DNA of 64,000 bases from Pedobacter sandarakinus (GTDB taxonomy: Bacteria; Bacteroidota; Bacteroidia; Sphingobacteriales; Sphingobacteriaceae): contig NZ_JAPIVG010000006.1 of assembly GCF_026240095.1 (NCBI RefSeq), positions 1 to 64,000 of the forward strand, written 5' to 3'. Below the pieces are notes generated by a model. That model saw nothing but the letters and a program-made list of their open reading frames with translations. It ran no database searches and was not told the origin of the DNA. Positions 43,728 through 52,355 of the stretch are shown here, in pieces. Both the position numbers and the translations under genes were made by a program. How positions within the stretch are numbered: position 1 is the first letter of the stretch; each line of letters begins with the position of its first letter.

Positions 43728-43753
43728 AAGCCTCACCAGGCATGGTAAGGCTT
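43728..43753 (-). terminator. Terminator downstream of tRNA-Asn copy at 43767
   Basis: AAGCCTCACC and GGTAAGGCTT pair with one mismatch; on the minus strand the hairpin is followed by TCTTATTT. It lies 14 bases beyond the tRNA 3' end. Confidence 0.65.
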
Positions 43754-43766
43754 ATTATTGTATTCG

Positions 43767-43840
43767 CTCCTTCTGCTGGGCTCGAACCAGCGACCCTCTG
43801 ATTAACAGTCAGATGCTCTAACCAGCTGAGCTAAGAAGGA
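43767..43840 (-). tRNA. tRNA-Asn (anticodon GTT)
   Basis: 74 bases on the minus strand. Acceptor arms TCCTTCT and AGAAGGA with discriminator G; D arm GCTCAGCTGGTTAGAGC; anticodon stem TCTGA/TCAGA with loop CTGTTAA, giving anticodon GTT; T arm GCTGGTTCGAGCCCAGC. The CCA end is not encoded. Confidence 0.97.
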
Positions 43841-43896
43841 ATTTTTATCCTGGTTAATATTTGTCACCAAAATCCTTTGGCAAATTTCATAAAAAA

Positions 43897-43916
43897 TCCC
43901 CACATAAATGTGAGGA
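43897..43916 (-). terminator. Hairpin between the two tRNA-Asn copies
   Basis: TCCTCACAT and ATGTGGGGA (minus strand) pair around a short TTT loop with one G-T pair, followed by a T run. It lies 8 bases beyond the 3' end of the second tRNA copy, so each copy has its own terminator. Confidence 0.7.
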
Positions 43917-43923
43917 CTTTTTG

Positions 43924-43997
43924 CTCCTTCTGCTGGGCTCGAACCAGCGACCCTCTGATTAACAGTCAGATGCTCTAACCAGCTGAGCTAAGAAGGA
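43924..43997 (-). tRNA. tRNA-Asn (anticodon GTT), second copy
   Basis: 74 bases, identical in sequence to the copy at 43767-43840 and in the same orientation, 83 bases upstream of it. Confidence 0.97.
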
Positions 43998-44141
43998 ATG
44001 CTGGCACTTCCGAAAACGAGGTTTTATCAGCATTTAAGCTTGTAAACCTTTGTTCGTTTTGGGAATGCAATATTAGGGCTTTTAAATTATTTATGCAATA
44101 TTTGCAGTGAAAAATTTTTAAAAAAATTCAAAATAAAATAT

Positions 44142-45062
44142 ATGAGTCTGATAATCATAGGTACTGTGGCTTTCGATGCTATTGAAACTCCATTCGGGAA
44201 AACAGATAAAATTGTTGGAGGCGCAGCTACATACGCCAGCTTAGCAGCATCGTACTTCTACAATAAGGCAAAAATTGTTGCCGTAGTTGGCGATGATTTC
44301 CAAAAAGCCGACATTAACACCTTTGCCGAACATGGCATAGATACCGAAGGCTTGCAAATTAAAGCAGGAGAGAAATCGTTTTTTTGGTCGGGTAAGTACC
44401 ATAACGATATGAATAGCCGCGACACCTTAATTACAGAATTAAACGTATTAGAAAACTTCGATCCTATTATTCCAGACAGCTACCAAGATTGCGAATATTT
44501 GATGCTGGGCAATTTAACGCCGCAAGTACAACAAACAGTGATCAAGCGCTTAAAAAAACGCCCAAAGCTAATTGTAATGGATACCATGAACTTTTGGATG
44601 GATATCATGATGGACGACCTACTGGAAACCATTAAGATGGTAGACGTATTAACCATAAACGATTCAGAAGCTCGTCAACTTTCTGGCGAATACTCTTTAG
44701 TTAAGGCTGCAAAGAAAATCCTAACCATGGGCCCGCAGTACCTTATTATCAAGAAAGGCGAACATGGTGCACTCTTATTTCACCAGGATCAGATTTTTTC
44801 TGCACCAGCTTTACCTTTAGCAGAAGTGTTCGATCCCACTGGCGCTGGCGATACTTTTGCAGGTGGATTTATCGGTTATTTAGCAAAAGTTGGCACTATC
44901 AACTTCAATAACATGAAAAACGCAATCATTTATGGCTCTGCCCTTGCATCTTTCTGCGTAGAAAAGTTTGGTACAGAGCGTTTATTAAACCTAACCGAAC
45001 AAGAAGTTGCCGCCCGCATACAAGAGTTTGTAAGCCTAAGCGCATTTACAATCGAGGCTTAA
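44142..45062 (+). CDS. PfkB-family sugar/nucleoside kinase
   Basis: 306 residues. The N-terminal glycine pair KIVGGAATYASLAAS and the C-terminal signature DPTGAGDTFAGGFIGYL with the catalytic Asp are intact. Family members phosphorylate ribose, fructose phosphate, adenosine or similar. The substrate lid region (FWSGKYHNDMNSRDTL) differs from ribokinase and I cannot name the substrate; relatives in Bacteroidota are annotated only as PfkB kinases. Followed by a strong terminator shared with the convergent cytochrome b5 gene. Confidence 0.9.
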   Translation: MSLIIIGTVAFDAIETPFGKTDKIVGGAATYASLAASYFYNKAKIVAVVGDDFQKADINTFAEHGIDTEGLQIKAGEKSFFWSGKYHNDMNSRDTLITELNVLENFDPIIPDSYQDCEYLMLGNLTPQVQQTVIKRLKKRPKLIVMDTMNFWMDIMMDDLLETIKMVDVLTINDSEARQLSGEYSLVKAAKKILTMGPQYLIIKKGEHGALLFHQDQIFSAPALPLAEVFDPTGAGDTFAGGFIGYLAKVGTINFNNMKNAIIYGSALASFCVEKFGTERLLNLTEQEVAARIQEFVSLSAFTIEA

Positions 45063-45076
45063 ATTATAGCTACCGC

Positions 45077-45123
45077 AAAGCCACAACAAGCTAAATTTTA
45101 CAATTTTGCCTGTTGTGGCTTTT
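45077..45123. terminator. Bidirectional terminator between convergent genes
   Basis: AAAGCCACAACA and TGTTGTGGCTTT are exact complements with a 22-base loop, lying between the PfkB and cytochrome b5 genes. T runs are present in both directions. Confidence 0.85.
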
Positions 45124-45126
45124 ATT

Positions 45127-45360
45127 TCAAGTTACTTTTCCAATCGGTATAAACTTCTCAAACACCGCATCTGTATGCGGCGCATCTGGCAATTCATCCG
45201 TTAAATCCTGTCCTGCCCAGTGTTCGTAATGTTTGCCATTCCGCCACAAACGGCTCTCGGTCATGTCGTAAATCAATCCCTTATACGCCACCCAAATTTG
45301 CGGCCTATCTTGTCCGTTTCTTAAGGCGAGTTGTTGTTTCGTATAAACAGGTAAATCCAT
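45127..45360 (-). CDS. Small cytochrome b5-like heme-binding protein
   Basis: 77 residues. The sequence YTKQQLALRNGQDRPQIWVAYKGLIYD followed by HYEHWAGQDLTDELPDAPHTDAVFEKF (quoted in parts) fits the short bacterial cytochrome b5-like family, with His residues in HYEHWAG and APHTD as likely heme ligands. No signal peptide or membrane segment, so it is probably a soluble cytoplasmic electron carrier or ligand-binding protein. Partner unknown. Confidence 0.8.
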   Translation of the reverse strand: MDLPVYTKQQLALRNGQDRPQIWVAYKGLIYDMTESRLWRNGKHYEHWAGQDLTDELPDAPHTDAVFEKFIPIGKVT

Positions 45361-45389
45361 TTTAAATCATCATTAGAAGCGCAACACCC

Positions 45390-45490
45390 ATGCGCTATAC
45401 AACTGGTAGCTCCCGCTTTTCGCTTTTACGCTTCACTCGTCGTGCCTCCTCGTTGCAGGGTAACGCTACAATCGGGGCTAGATGGCCAAA
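45390..45490. repeat. Dispersed intergenic repeat, member 2
   Basis: GC-richer than its surroundings, with TCCCGCTTTTCGCTTTTACGC and ACAATCGGGGCTAG (first quoted in part). Similar pieces occur at about 28380-28460, 48640-48720 and 62020-62170. A 60-codon plus-strand frame over it has no protein character. Confidence 0.45.
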
Positions 45491-45546
45491 GCAGAAGTGT
45501 ATTTGTTGGCGTAAGGCCCCTAAAATCCATCGGCTCATCAGCAAAA

Positions 45547-46242
45547 TTATCCAGCTAGCACCTTTTTGTTAGCCCTATCTTTAAACCATTCGTACAAATA
45601 AATATTCATTAGCAACAAAGCCATCAAATAGAAATGATCTTCGAACGGAATGGTACCCACCCTAAAAGCTAAATTCTCTTTATTGTTGTACATTACCACA
45701 GGGATTGCAGTTAAAAAACCATTTACAATATAAAATGGAATCAGGGCTACCAGATAGGCCCGGTAGAAACGATACATAAAACGATATTTAGCGTTTATGT
45801 ATTCTACATAAGCCAGCACAAGAAGTAAAAAACCAAAATTAATTAGTGTATACCACCTGTTGTAACCGAAAAACAACATGGCTACACACAAGCCCAAAAA
45901 TAAGTTGCTGAGCGATAAACTGTATTGCTGGAGGGTATTTTTCGGAAAATAAACGTTAAGGCATTCGTATATAAAAATGCAAGCATAGGGAACGGTGAGA
46001 AAAAACAATATCTCCTCTAGTGGCAAGCCAAAAAAGTTAATACCAACAATATAATCTGCATTAAAAGACCAAACATTAAGCTTGGTAAACAACATGTCCC
46101 ACACCAAAAAAACCAAACCGGTTATAAAAATGGCCGGTAGTACAAAACGCCACTTGCTAAAAAAATGCACTTTTTTATCAAAAGACAGCACCAAAGGAAA
46201 AAAAATTACTGCAATATTAATGAGTAGATAAGTGTAGTTCAT
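45547..46242 (-). CDS. Lycopene beta-cyclase, membrane type (fused CrtYc-CrtYd)
   Basis: 231 residues with about seven membrane helices. The two halves each carry the family motif: NFFGLPLEEILFFLTVPYAC near 70-89 and GTIPFEDHFYLM near 197-208. Such proteins cyclise the ends of lycopene to beta-rings without a flavin fold. It forms a minus-strand pair with the next gene upstream (the stop of that gene is one base before this start). With crtI divergent at 46887 and crtZ at 51048 it forms the carotenoid cluster. Confidence 0.9.
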   Translation of the reverse strand: MNYTYLLINIAVIFFPLVLSFDKKVHFFSKWRFVLPAIFITGLVFLVWDMLFTKLNVWSFNADYIVGINFFGLPLEEILFFLTVPYACIFIYECLNVYFPKNTLQQYSLSLSNLFLGLCVAMLFFGYNRWYTLINFGFLLLVLAYVEYINAKYRFMYRFYRAYLVALIPFYIVNGFLTAIPVVMYNNKENLAFRVGTIPFEDHFYLMALLLMNIYLYEWFKDRANKKVLAG

Positions 46243-46773
46243 TTAAATGTATCTCTTTAAAATTTTTACTTCATCTGGGGTACAGCGTTTACTTTCAATC
46301 ATAAACTTCGCTACATTTTTGATAAGCTCAGTGTCTGCTACACCAAAGTTCTCGTTTCGGTAGTGCTTAATAATTTCCTTTCTATCCACAGTTAAATCTT
46401 TACTAAATCCTAAAAAACCTGGAGTAAAATGCTCGATGGAAAATCGCATAAACCGAATTTCCAAATTTTCTCTATCCATATCTATGGCCTTTTGCATGGT
46501 TTTTAGTGCTAACTTAACATACTTTATTTTGTTATATGGGTTCCATGCATGTTTAGCCTTTAGTGCCTCTAATGTACCCATGTATCCCATTACCAAAGCG
46601 GTTTTATTGTTTAGTTTGAGTAAGTTTTCATACATGGAATCGGTAAGCTTTGAATCTTCTACAGCCCTCACTAAATCAACTTTAAGTATGGCAATTTCTT
46701 TGTTAGATAGTTGCGCATGGGCAAACGTAATTCCGAGAAAAAATAGCGCTAAAAATATTTTGAATTTCACCAT
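46243..46773 (-). CDS. Secreted protein of the carotenoid locus, unknown function
   Basis: 176 residues from the ATG at 46771-46773, which begins a clear signal peptide (MVKFKIFLALFFLGITFAHA). An upstream ATG (46794) would add seven residues ahead of the signal peptide. The mature part is helical (NKIKYVKLALKTMQKAIDMD, then LEIRFMRFSIEHFTPGFLGF) and TPR-like. It abuts the lycopene cyclase gene. Proteins like it often accompany carotenoid genes in Sphingobacteriaceae, but I know no function. Confidence 0.7.
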   Translation of the reverse strand: MVKFKIFLALFFLGITFAHAQLSNKEIAILKVDLVRAVEDSKLTDSMYENLLKLNNKTALVMGYMGTLEALKAKHAWNPYNKIKYVKLALKTMQKAIDMDRENLEIRFMRFSIEHFTPGFLGFSKDLTVDRKEIIKHYRNENFGVADTELIKNVAKFMIESKRCTPDEVKILKRYI

Positions 46774-46886
46774 GTGTTGGGATAAAGGTAGCAAAAAGCT
46801 ATCCAGAATTGTTATATCGATGTTATGTTTCTCTTATTATAGGCAAATACGACATCAAAATCAGGTAAATTTCTTTTATTTACATT

Positions 46887-48368
46887 ATGGATAAAAAACC
46901 GAAAATAACGGTTATAGGTGCAGGATTCGCAGGTCTGTCTGCTGCTGCTTTATTGGCTAAGGAAGGTTACAGCGTAACTGTTATTGAGAAGAATGAAATG
47001 GCCGGCGGAAGGGCAAGAATCTGGAAAAAAGACGGGTTCATTTTCGATATGGGCCCAAGCTGGTATTGGATGCCCGATGTTTTCGAAAACTATTACCAAC
47101 TTTTTGGTAAAACCACTTCAGATTTTTACGAGCTCGTTCGACTAGATCCGTCCTACCGAATTTATTTTGGTAAAAATGATAAGCTTGATATTCCTGCAAC
47201 AGAAGAAGCGCTCTATCAGTTATTTGAGCAGTTGGAGCCAGGATGCAGCAGTAACCTGGATTCATTTTTAAAGCAAGCTAAATATAAGTACGATGTAGGT
47301 ATGAATGAATATGTGTTCAAACCGTCGCACAGTGTAATGGAATATTTCGATCCGCGATTGGCAGTTAGTGGGATAAAACTACAGCTGCTTGGCAACATGC
47401 GAAACCATGTACACAAATTATTTAAAAACGAGAAACTACGCAAGTTACTCGAATTCCCGGTATTGTTTTTAGGTGCAACCCCTCAAAATACACCTGCATT
47501 ATACAGTTTAATGAATTATGCAGACTTAATTTTAGGCACCTGGTATCCAATTGGCGGTATGCACAGCATTGTTGCTGCTATGCAAAAAATTGCCGCTGAA
47601 CAGGGTGTAAGGTTTATCTTCGATACCGAAGTAAAGAAAATTGAGGTTAAAGATAGCATTGCAAAAGCTTTAGTTACTTCAAATGGTATTTTTGAAACCG
47701 ATTTTATAGTGGGCAATGCAGACTACCACCACATAGATCAACATTTGTTAGAAAAGCCCTACCGTAATTACGATGAAAAATATTGGGATAGCAGAACCAT
47801 GGCGCCCTCTTGCCTATTATTCTACATCGGACTTAATAAAAAACTCACGAACATACTTCATCATAATCTTTTCTTCGATGAGGATTTTGATGCCCATGCA
47901 GATGAAATTTATACCGATGCGAAATGGCCGAGTAAACCCTTATTTTATGCCTGCTGCCCATCGGTTACTGATGAATACGTTGCACCAGCGGGATGCGAAA
48001 ATCTCTTTTTCCTGGTGCCGGTTGCGCCAGGACTGGCAGATGGCGAAAGCCAAAGAGAAGCATACTTTAAGTTATTGGTGCAGCGCTTTAAAAATTTAAC
48101 AGGCAACGATATTAGCGATGCTGTAATTTTTAAAAGAAGCTATGCCATGAATGACTTTGTATCAGATTACCATGCTTTTAAAGGCAATGCTTATGGTTTA
48201 GCAAACACATTAAAACAAACCGCTATTTTAAAGCCGAAGATGAAAAGCAAAGTAACAAACATGTTATACACTGGTCAATTGACTGTTCCGGGGCCTGGAG
48301 TGCCACCAGCCATCATATCTGGGCAAGTGGCTGCAAAAGAAATAATAAAAAAGTTTAAAAAAGCTTGA
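46887..48368 (+). CDS. crtI: Phytoene desaturase
   Basis: 493 residues. The FAD-binding dinucleotide fold is at the start (VIGAGFAGLSAAALLAKEGY ... VIEKNEMAGGRA), and the family's C-terminal signature LYTGQLTVPGPGVPPAIISGQ near 455-475 is intact. CrtI converts phytoene to lycopene or neurosporene at the inner membrane. It is divergent from the lycopene cyclase pair with a 113-base shared promoter region. A phytoene synthase gene (crtB), usually the next gene, is not present in the window. Confidence 0.95.
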   Translation: MDKKPKITVIGAGFAGLSAAALLAKEGYSVTVIEKNEMAGGRARIWKKDGFIFDMGPSWYWMPDVFENYYQLFGKTTSDFYELVRLDPSYRIYFGKNDKLDIPATEEALYQLFEQLEPGCSSNLDSFLKQAKYKYDVGMNEYVFKPSHSVMEYFDPRLAVSGIKLQLLGNMRNHVHKLFKNEKLRKLLEFPVLFLGATPQNTPALYSLMNYADLILGTWYPIGGMHSIVAAMQKIAAEQGVRFIFDTEVKKIEVKDSIAKALVTSNGIFETDFIVGNADYHHIDQHLLEKPYRNYDEKYWDSRTMAPSCLLFYIGLNKKLTNILHHNLFFDEDFDAHADEIYTDAKWPSKPLFYACCPSVTDEYVAPAGCENLFFLVPVAPGLADGESQREAYFKLLVQRFKNLTGNDISDAVIFKRSYAMNDFVSDYHAFKGNAYGLANTLKQTAILKPKMKSKVTNMLYTGQLTVPGPGVPPAIISGQVAAKEIIKKFKKA

Positions 48369-48533
48369 CAAATTTAAAATTTCCCTTATCTTTATATCCA
48401 CAAAACAAAAACACTGCAAATAACCTCTAAAACGCAATATTGTTTGAGGTTTGCTTTGGTTTCGAAATGATAGCGAAGGATTACTGTTGAAAGCAAAAAT
48501 AAGAATCAACTAACCAAATATATGATAAGCAAT

Positions 48534-48562
48534 AAGGCCTGGATATTTTCCGGGCCTTTTGC
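48534..48562 (+). terminator. Hairpin terminator after crtI
   Basis: AAGGCCTGG and CCGGGCCTT pair with one G-T pair around ATATTTT and are followed by TTGCTTTT. It is 166 bases after the crtI stop. Confidence 0.7.
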
Positions 48563-48763
48563 TTTTATAGACTTTCGACACTAGCATTCGTTTTACTGTA
48601 CCATGTTATCGTATTATTTTTGGATTTTGCCTGCAGGGAAAAGACTTTATAGCCCCGATAGAGTGGAAAGCCCGGAGCCCATTTTTTCTATGGGCGAGGA
48701 CTTGGAGTGATAGCGGGACTATCCGTTAAAATGAAATGCAAGCTTTGCGCTTCAAAAAAAGAC

Positions 48764-48790
48764 AAAAAAAAGCCTCAACCGAAGTTGAGA
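48764..48790 (-). terminator. Terminator of the ECF sigma-factor gene
   Basis: On the minus strand CTCAAC and GTTGAG pair around TTCG, extended by flanking pairs, and are followed by nine T residues. It lies 23 bases after the stop. Confidence 0.85.
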
Positions 48791-48812
48791 CTTGCTTTCT
48801 GATAGATGTGCC

Positions 48813-49343
48813 TTATGCCACTTCTGATAGGGCAATTTCTTTAGAATATGTTTTAAGGTATTTTTTCAGAATTCCTCTTGCAACGTGAATTCTGGTTTTA
48901 ACTGTTCCAATTGGAATCTGCAACATATCTGCAATTTCGTGGTATTTGTAACCTTCGAAATAGCGAATAAATGGCACGTAATATTCTTCGGGTAATTGCG
49001 CAAGTGCTTTATCGATATCGCCCAACACAAACTTACTTTCTGCCTGATTTTTTGTGGCACTGTATGAAAGATTTGCTGATGAAATATCTTCGCTCTGTGT
49101 AATTAGTGTATTTGTTTTAACCAAGCGACGGTAGTTGTTTATGAAAGTATTTTTCATGATGGTAAACAACCAGCCTTTTAAATTGGTGCCTTCTTTAAAC
49201 TTATTATAGTAAGTTATGGCTTTAAGCATGGTATCTTGAACAAGATCATTGGCATCTTCGGCATCTTTAGTGAAGTTCAAAGCATATGATCTAAGAGAGA
49301 CAGCGTGATGGTTAACCAGATGGTTGAATTCAAATTTTGTCAT
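48813..49343 (-). CDS. ECF-type RNA polymerase sigma factor
   Basis: 176 residues. Region 2 (DAEDANDLVQDTMLKAITYYNKF, then LKGWLFTIMKNTFINNYRR) and region 4 (LPEEYYVPFIRYFEGYKYHEIADML, then IPIGTVKTRIHVARGILKKYL) are both present. No anti-sigma gene follows. In several Bacteroidota an ECF factor next to crt genes responds to light or stress; its position in this carotenoid region is compatible with control of crtI, but this is not shown by any promoter motif I could identify. Confidence 0.93.
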   Translation of the reverse strand: MTKFEFNHLVNHHAVSLRSYALNFTKDAEDANDLVQDTMLKAITYYNKFKEGTNLKGWLFTIMKNTFINNYRRLVKTNTLITQSEDISSANLSYSATKNQAESKFVLGDIDKALAQLPEEYYVPFIRYFEGYKYHEIADMLQIPIGTVKTRIHVARGILKKYLKTYSKEIALSEVA

Positions 49344-49471
49344 GATATTTAGCTTTAGGTAGATTTATTGAAATGAATTGATGTTCATTTCGCACAAACT
49401 TTAACAAACTTGATACCAAAAAAACTTGGCACGCCACTAAAACTATTGAGGTAACTTAAGGCAAGATTTCG

Positions 49472-50488
49472 TCACAGAATATTTACTTCGCGTTCCAGAG
49501 TGACTCCAAAAGTAGACTTCACACTGTCTATAATTTGTTCGGAAAAATTATATATCTCCGAGCCAGTTGCATTGCCATGGTTTACCAAAACAAGTGCCTG
49601 GTTTTTCCAGGTGCCCGTTTGCCCTATCACCTTGCCTTTCCAACCACATTGCTCTATTAGCCAACCGGCAGCGAGTTTTATGCTACCATCTGCCGTTGGG
49701 TAATGAACCACATCAGGATGCTGGGCAACAATATCGGCAAATTCATGTTTCTCGATAACGGGGTTTTTGAAAAAACTGCCTGCATTACCAATAGTAGATG
49801 GATCTGGCAACTTGCCTACCCTGATAGCAGAAACAGCGGCAGACACATCGGCAATTGTGGGTGCTACGATCTCTCGCTTTTGCAATTCTGCTTCAATTGC
49901 CCCATAAGAAATGTTAATTTTTGGCTGGGAGCTTAAATGAAAAGTTACAGATGTGATAATGTATTTTCCTTTTAAAGCACCTTTGAAGACGCTCTCCCGA
50001 TAGCCGAAATGACAATCGGCAAAAGTAAACGTCCGAATTTCGCTGGTTGCAATTTCAAATGCAGTACAACTTGTAAATACGTCTTTAAGCTCTACGCCGT
50101 AAGCGCCAATATTTTGGATGGGCGAGGCGCCTACCGTTCCAGGAATCAAACTTAAATTTTCTACACCCGCATAACCATGTTCTACACAATAATTAACTAA
50201 ATCGTTCCAAACAACTCCTGCTCCTGCTGTAACTTCGATTACATCTCCATTTATTGCTGATGTAATTCCTTGAATGCTGATTTTAATAACAAGACCGTCG
50301 TAATCTTTGGTAAATAGCACGTTGCTGCCTCCTCCTATAACCAGTAGGTTCGCCGCCTTACTAATTGGATCTTGAAACAATGCTTTCAAATCCATTTCTG
50401 ATGCTATTTCTACAAAATATTTGGCCTTTGCATTAACAGCGAATGAATTGTAAGGCTTTAAAGAAATGTTCTCTTGAATGTGAAGCAT
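49472..50488 (-). CDS. murB: UDP-N-acetylenolpyruvoylglucosamine reductase
   Basis: 338 residues. FAD-binding motifs LLVIGGGSNVLFTKDYDGLV and GTVGASPIQNIGAYGVEL are present, along with the catalytic Tyr/Arg region FGYRESVFK, the proton-donor Ser in GNAGSFFKNP and the C-terminal Glu region. It makes UDP-N-acetylmuramate from the enolpyruvyl intermediate with NADPH in peptidoglycan synthesis. The extra loop and Tyr place it in the E. coli (type I) group. It starts 39 bases after a lipoprotein gene on the same strand. Confidence 0.95.
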   Translation of the reverse strand: MLHIQENISLKPYNSFAVNAKAKYFVEIASEMDLKALFQDPISKAANLLVIGGGSNVLFTKDYDGLVIKISIQGITSAINGDVIEVTAGAGVVWNDLVNYCVEHGYAGVENLSLIPGTVGASPIQNIGAYGVELKDVFTSCTAFEIATSEIRTFTFADCHFGYRESVFKGALKGKYIITSVTFHLSSQPKINISYGAIEAELQKREIVAPTIADVSAAVSAIRVGKLPDPSTIGNAGSFFKNPVIEKHEFADIVAQHPDVVHYPTADGSIKLAAGWLIEQCGWKGKVIGQTGTWKNQALVLVNHGNATGSEIYNFSEQIIDSVKSTFGVTLEREVNIL

Positions 50489-50528
50489 AATGGTTTGGTT
50501 TGCTCGGCAAAAGTAAGAGAAAATTTAG

Positions 50529-50975
50529 TTAAGGAACAATTTTGGTAATTTCCTTATCGAAATTAAAACTAAGTTGTTCTGAAGAAGATCTACTGGTTTT
50601 AATATGAGAGAGCTTCCAACCAATAAATTTTGGTTTTGTTTTAGCTAACGCTAACAACCGATAGCGCTGCTTGGTTAAAGCTGCGCTTATTAAACCTACA
50701 CTGTCTGATTCCTCCTGATCTAGATGCTCAATTTGACTTTCCAAAACTGCCAATGTGGTATCTAGCTCTTCCCCTTTTTTTAAACTATCTGCATACGCTT
50801 TGGGCGAGATGTTGTAAAGACTATCAAACTTCGCCTCATCGAAATTAAATTTCTGATCTACATCTTTGTATTTAGTGTTTACAAGTGCAATTGCTCGCTC
50901 CTTATCTGTTTTCTTTGTACAACCTAATATACATAGGGCGGTAACCAGGACTAATAGCTTAGATAAATTCTTCAT
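50529..50975 (-). CDS. Small lipoprotein of unknown function
   Basis: 148 residues. The signal sequence MKNLSKLLVLVTALCILGC ends in a lipobox with Cys19. The mature part is acidic and helical (FDSLYNISPKAYADSLKKGE, LESQIEHLDQEESDSVGL) and ends with a more basic stretch. No family recognised. It precedes murB on the same strand by 40 bases and may be co-transcribed with it. Confidence 0.65.
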   Translation of the reverse strand: MKNLSKLLVLVTALCILGCTKKTDKERAIALVNTKYKDVDQKFNFDEAKFDSLYNISPKAYADSLKKGEELDTTLAVLESQIEHLDQEESDSVGLISAALTKQRYRLLALAKTKPKFIGWKLSHIKTSRSSSEQLSFNFDKEITKIVP

Positions 50976-51047
50976 AAAAATGTACGGCTTAAAATATTAT
51001 AAATGATGTCTATGGTTTAATCTTTGATGATTACGATCCTAAAAGTG

Positions 51048-51491
51048 CTAAACCTTTTTTAATAGATTCTTTCTTACAAAGAGTAAACCAAAAGCTTTGC
51101 TTTTCTCTTTGCCTAGATTTTTATGATGAATTTTATGTGCTTTCCTAATTGCCTGCAGGTAGCTGTTGTTGCTTTTAAATGTCTTGAATCGCCGATGCAC
51201 AAACCAATCGTGGATGACGAAATAGATAAGCCCATAGCAACTAATTCCTACACCAATAAAAAAACGGTAGCCAAAACCTGTACGATCTATATACATTAAC
51301 CATAAAGATAGGGCTGCAAAAAGTAACGCGAATAGATCATTCCACTCTAAAAATGCATGCGACGGCTGGTGATGGGTTTTATGCAAAAACCACAGCGGGC
51401 CATGAAAAAGGTATTTGTGAATGCACCATGATAAACATTCCATGATAACGATGGTGCAAAGAATAGTTCCGATATGGGCAAGTAGCAGCAT
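51048..51491 (-). CDS. crtZ: Beta-carotene hydroxylase
   Basis: 147 residues, four membrane segments. The di-iron histidine clusters are complete: HKYLFHGPLWFLHKTHH, HDWFVHRRF and HKIHH. It adds 3-hydroxyl groups to beta-rings, making zeaxanthin from beta-carotene. Together with the lycopene cyclase at 45547 and crtI at 46887 it predicts a yellow xanthophyll product. It is separated from them by murB and other genes, so the locus is broken up compared with compact crt operons. Confidence 0.92.
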   Translation of the reverse strand: MLLLAHIGTILCTIVIMECLSWCIHKYLFHGPLWFLHKTHHQPSHAFLEWNDLFALLFAALSLWLMYIDRTGFGYRFFIGVGISCYGLIYFVIHDWFVHRRFKTFKSNNSYLQAIRKAHKIHHKNLGKEKSKAFGLLFVRKNLLKKV

Positions 51492-51660
51492 AGGTAAACA
51501 AATTTAACGATGATAACATATAGTAAACCAAGGGAAAAGGATTTCTTCTGTCACAAAAATGTAACGATGTAATGTTTTTATTAATCAGTTGATTAACATT
51601 TGAAATTTAACCTTTATTTTTGACTAAAATATTAAAAAGGTCAGAAAGTAGAAAAGTAAA

Positions 51661-52266
51661 ATGATTGTAGCTGATAAGAAGCGGGAACAAATTATTGAGG
51701 GTGCTATAAAACGTTTCAGCCATTTTGGAATTGGTAAAACTACCATGAACGATATTGCTGATGATTTATCGGTGTCGAAACCATCGCTTTATTACTATTT
51801 CCCAGATAAGCGAAGTTTGATAGTTGGTGTGATTGAAAAAGTGTTTACCGATTATTTTGATGCATTAAAGAAGAAATATAGTCCTGATGATCCACTAGAA
51901 AACATTTTGTTTCAAAGCATTGAGATCCGGAATACCTTTTTTATGAAATATTTTATGTTGAGGATTTCTGAAGGACTGCCTGATATTTTTAATGACGATG
52001 TTACAAAACAGAAACTTGCCGCTCTAAAAGATTCGGAGAAAGATTTTTTTGCAAAAGTGTTTGAGAAAGCCATGATTAAGGGAGAGATTAAGCACGAAAA
52101 CATGGCGCACGTAGCCGAGTTGTACTTGGAAAGTTTAATGGGCCTCACAAATATGTGTATCATGAAGCTTGGCAAAGATCTCCTTCCTGACAAAAAAGCC
52201 GTAACCGTAATGACACAGAAACAGAAAGATCTTTCACTAATTTTTAGCAAGGGCCTTAAATGCTAA
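51661..52266 (+). CDS. TetR-family transcriptional regulator of the RND efflux operon
   Basis: 201 residues. The N-terminal helix-turn-helix is typical (IIEGAIKRFSHFGIGKTTMN, then DIADDLSVSKPSLYYYFPDKRSL). The C-terminal ligand domain is variable, as usual. It lies immediately upstream of, and in the same direction as, an outer-membrane channel, an adaptor and an RND pump, so it is most likely their repressor. No palindromic operator is obvious in the 170 bases before it. Confidence 0.92.
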   Translation: MIVADKKREQIIEGAIKRFSHFGIGKTTMNDIADDLSVSKPSLYYYFPDKRSLIVGVIEKVFTDYFDALKKKYSPDDPLENILFQSIEIRNTFFMKYFMLRISEGLPDIFNDDVTKQKLAALKDSEKDFFAKVFEKAMIKGEIKHENMAHVAELYLESLMGLTNMCIMKLGKDLLPDKKAVTVMTQKQKDLSLIFSKGLKC

Positions 52267-52355
52267 TGGCAGGTTAAAATAGTATAAAACAAAAAAATTG
52301 ATCCCACCTGGGACTCAAAAACTAAGAAGAACCCAAAAACAAAAAACAATATATT

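Larger units (their letters stand above)
48369..48812. other. Intergenic region between crtI and the sigma factor, no gene
   Basis: Contains the crtI terminator (48534-48562), a dispersed repeat member at about 48640-48720 (AGCCCCGATAGAGTGG, AAAGCCCGG, GTGATAGCGGGACTATCCG) and the sigma-factor terminator. No protein-like frame and no remnant of crtB that I can see. Confidence 0.5.

Noticed and set aside
45390..45572. 60-codon plus-strand frame
   Set aside because: Lies on a dispersed intergenic repeat and runs into the lycopene cyclase gene on the other strand.
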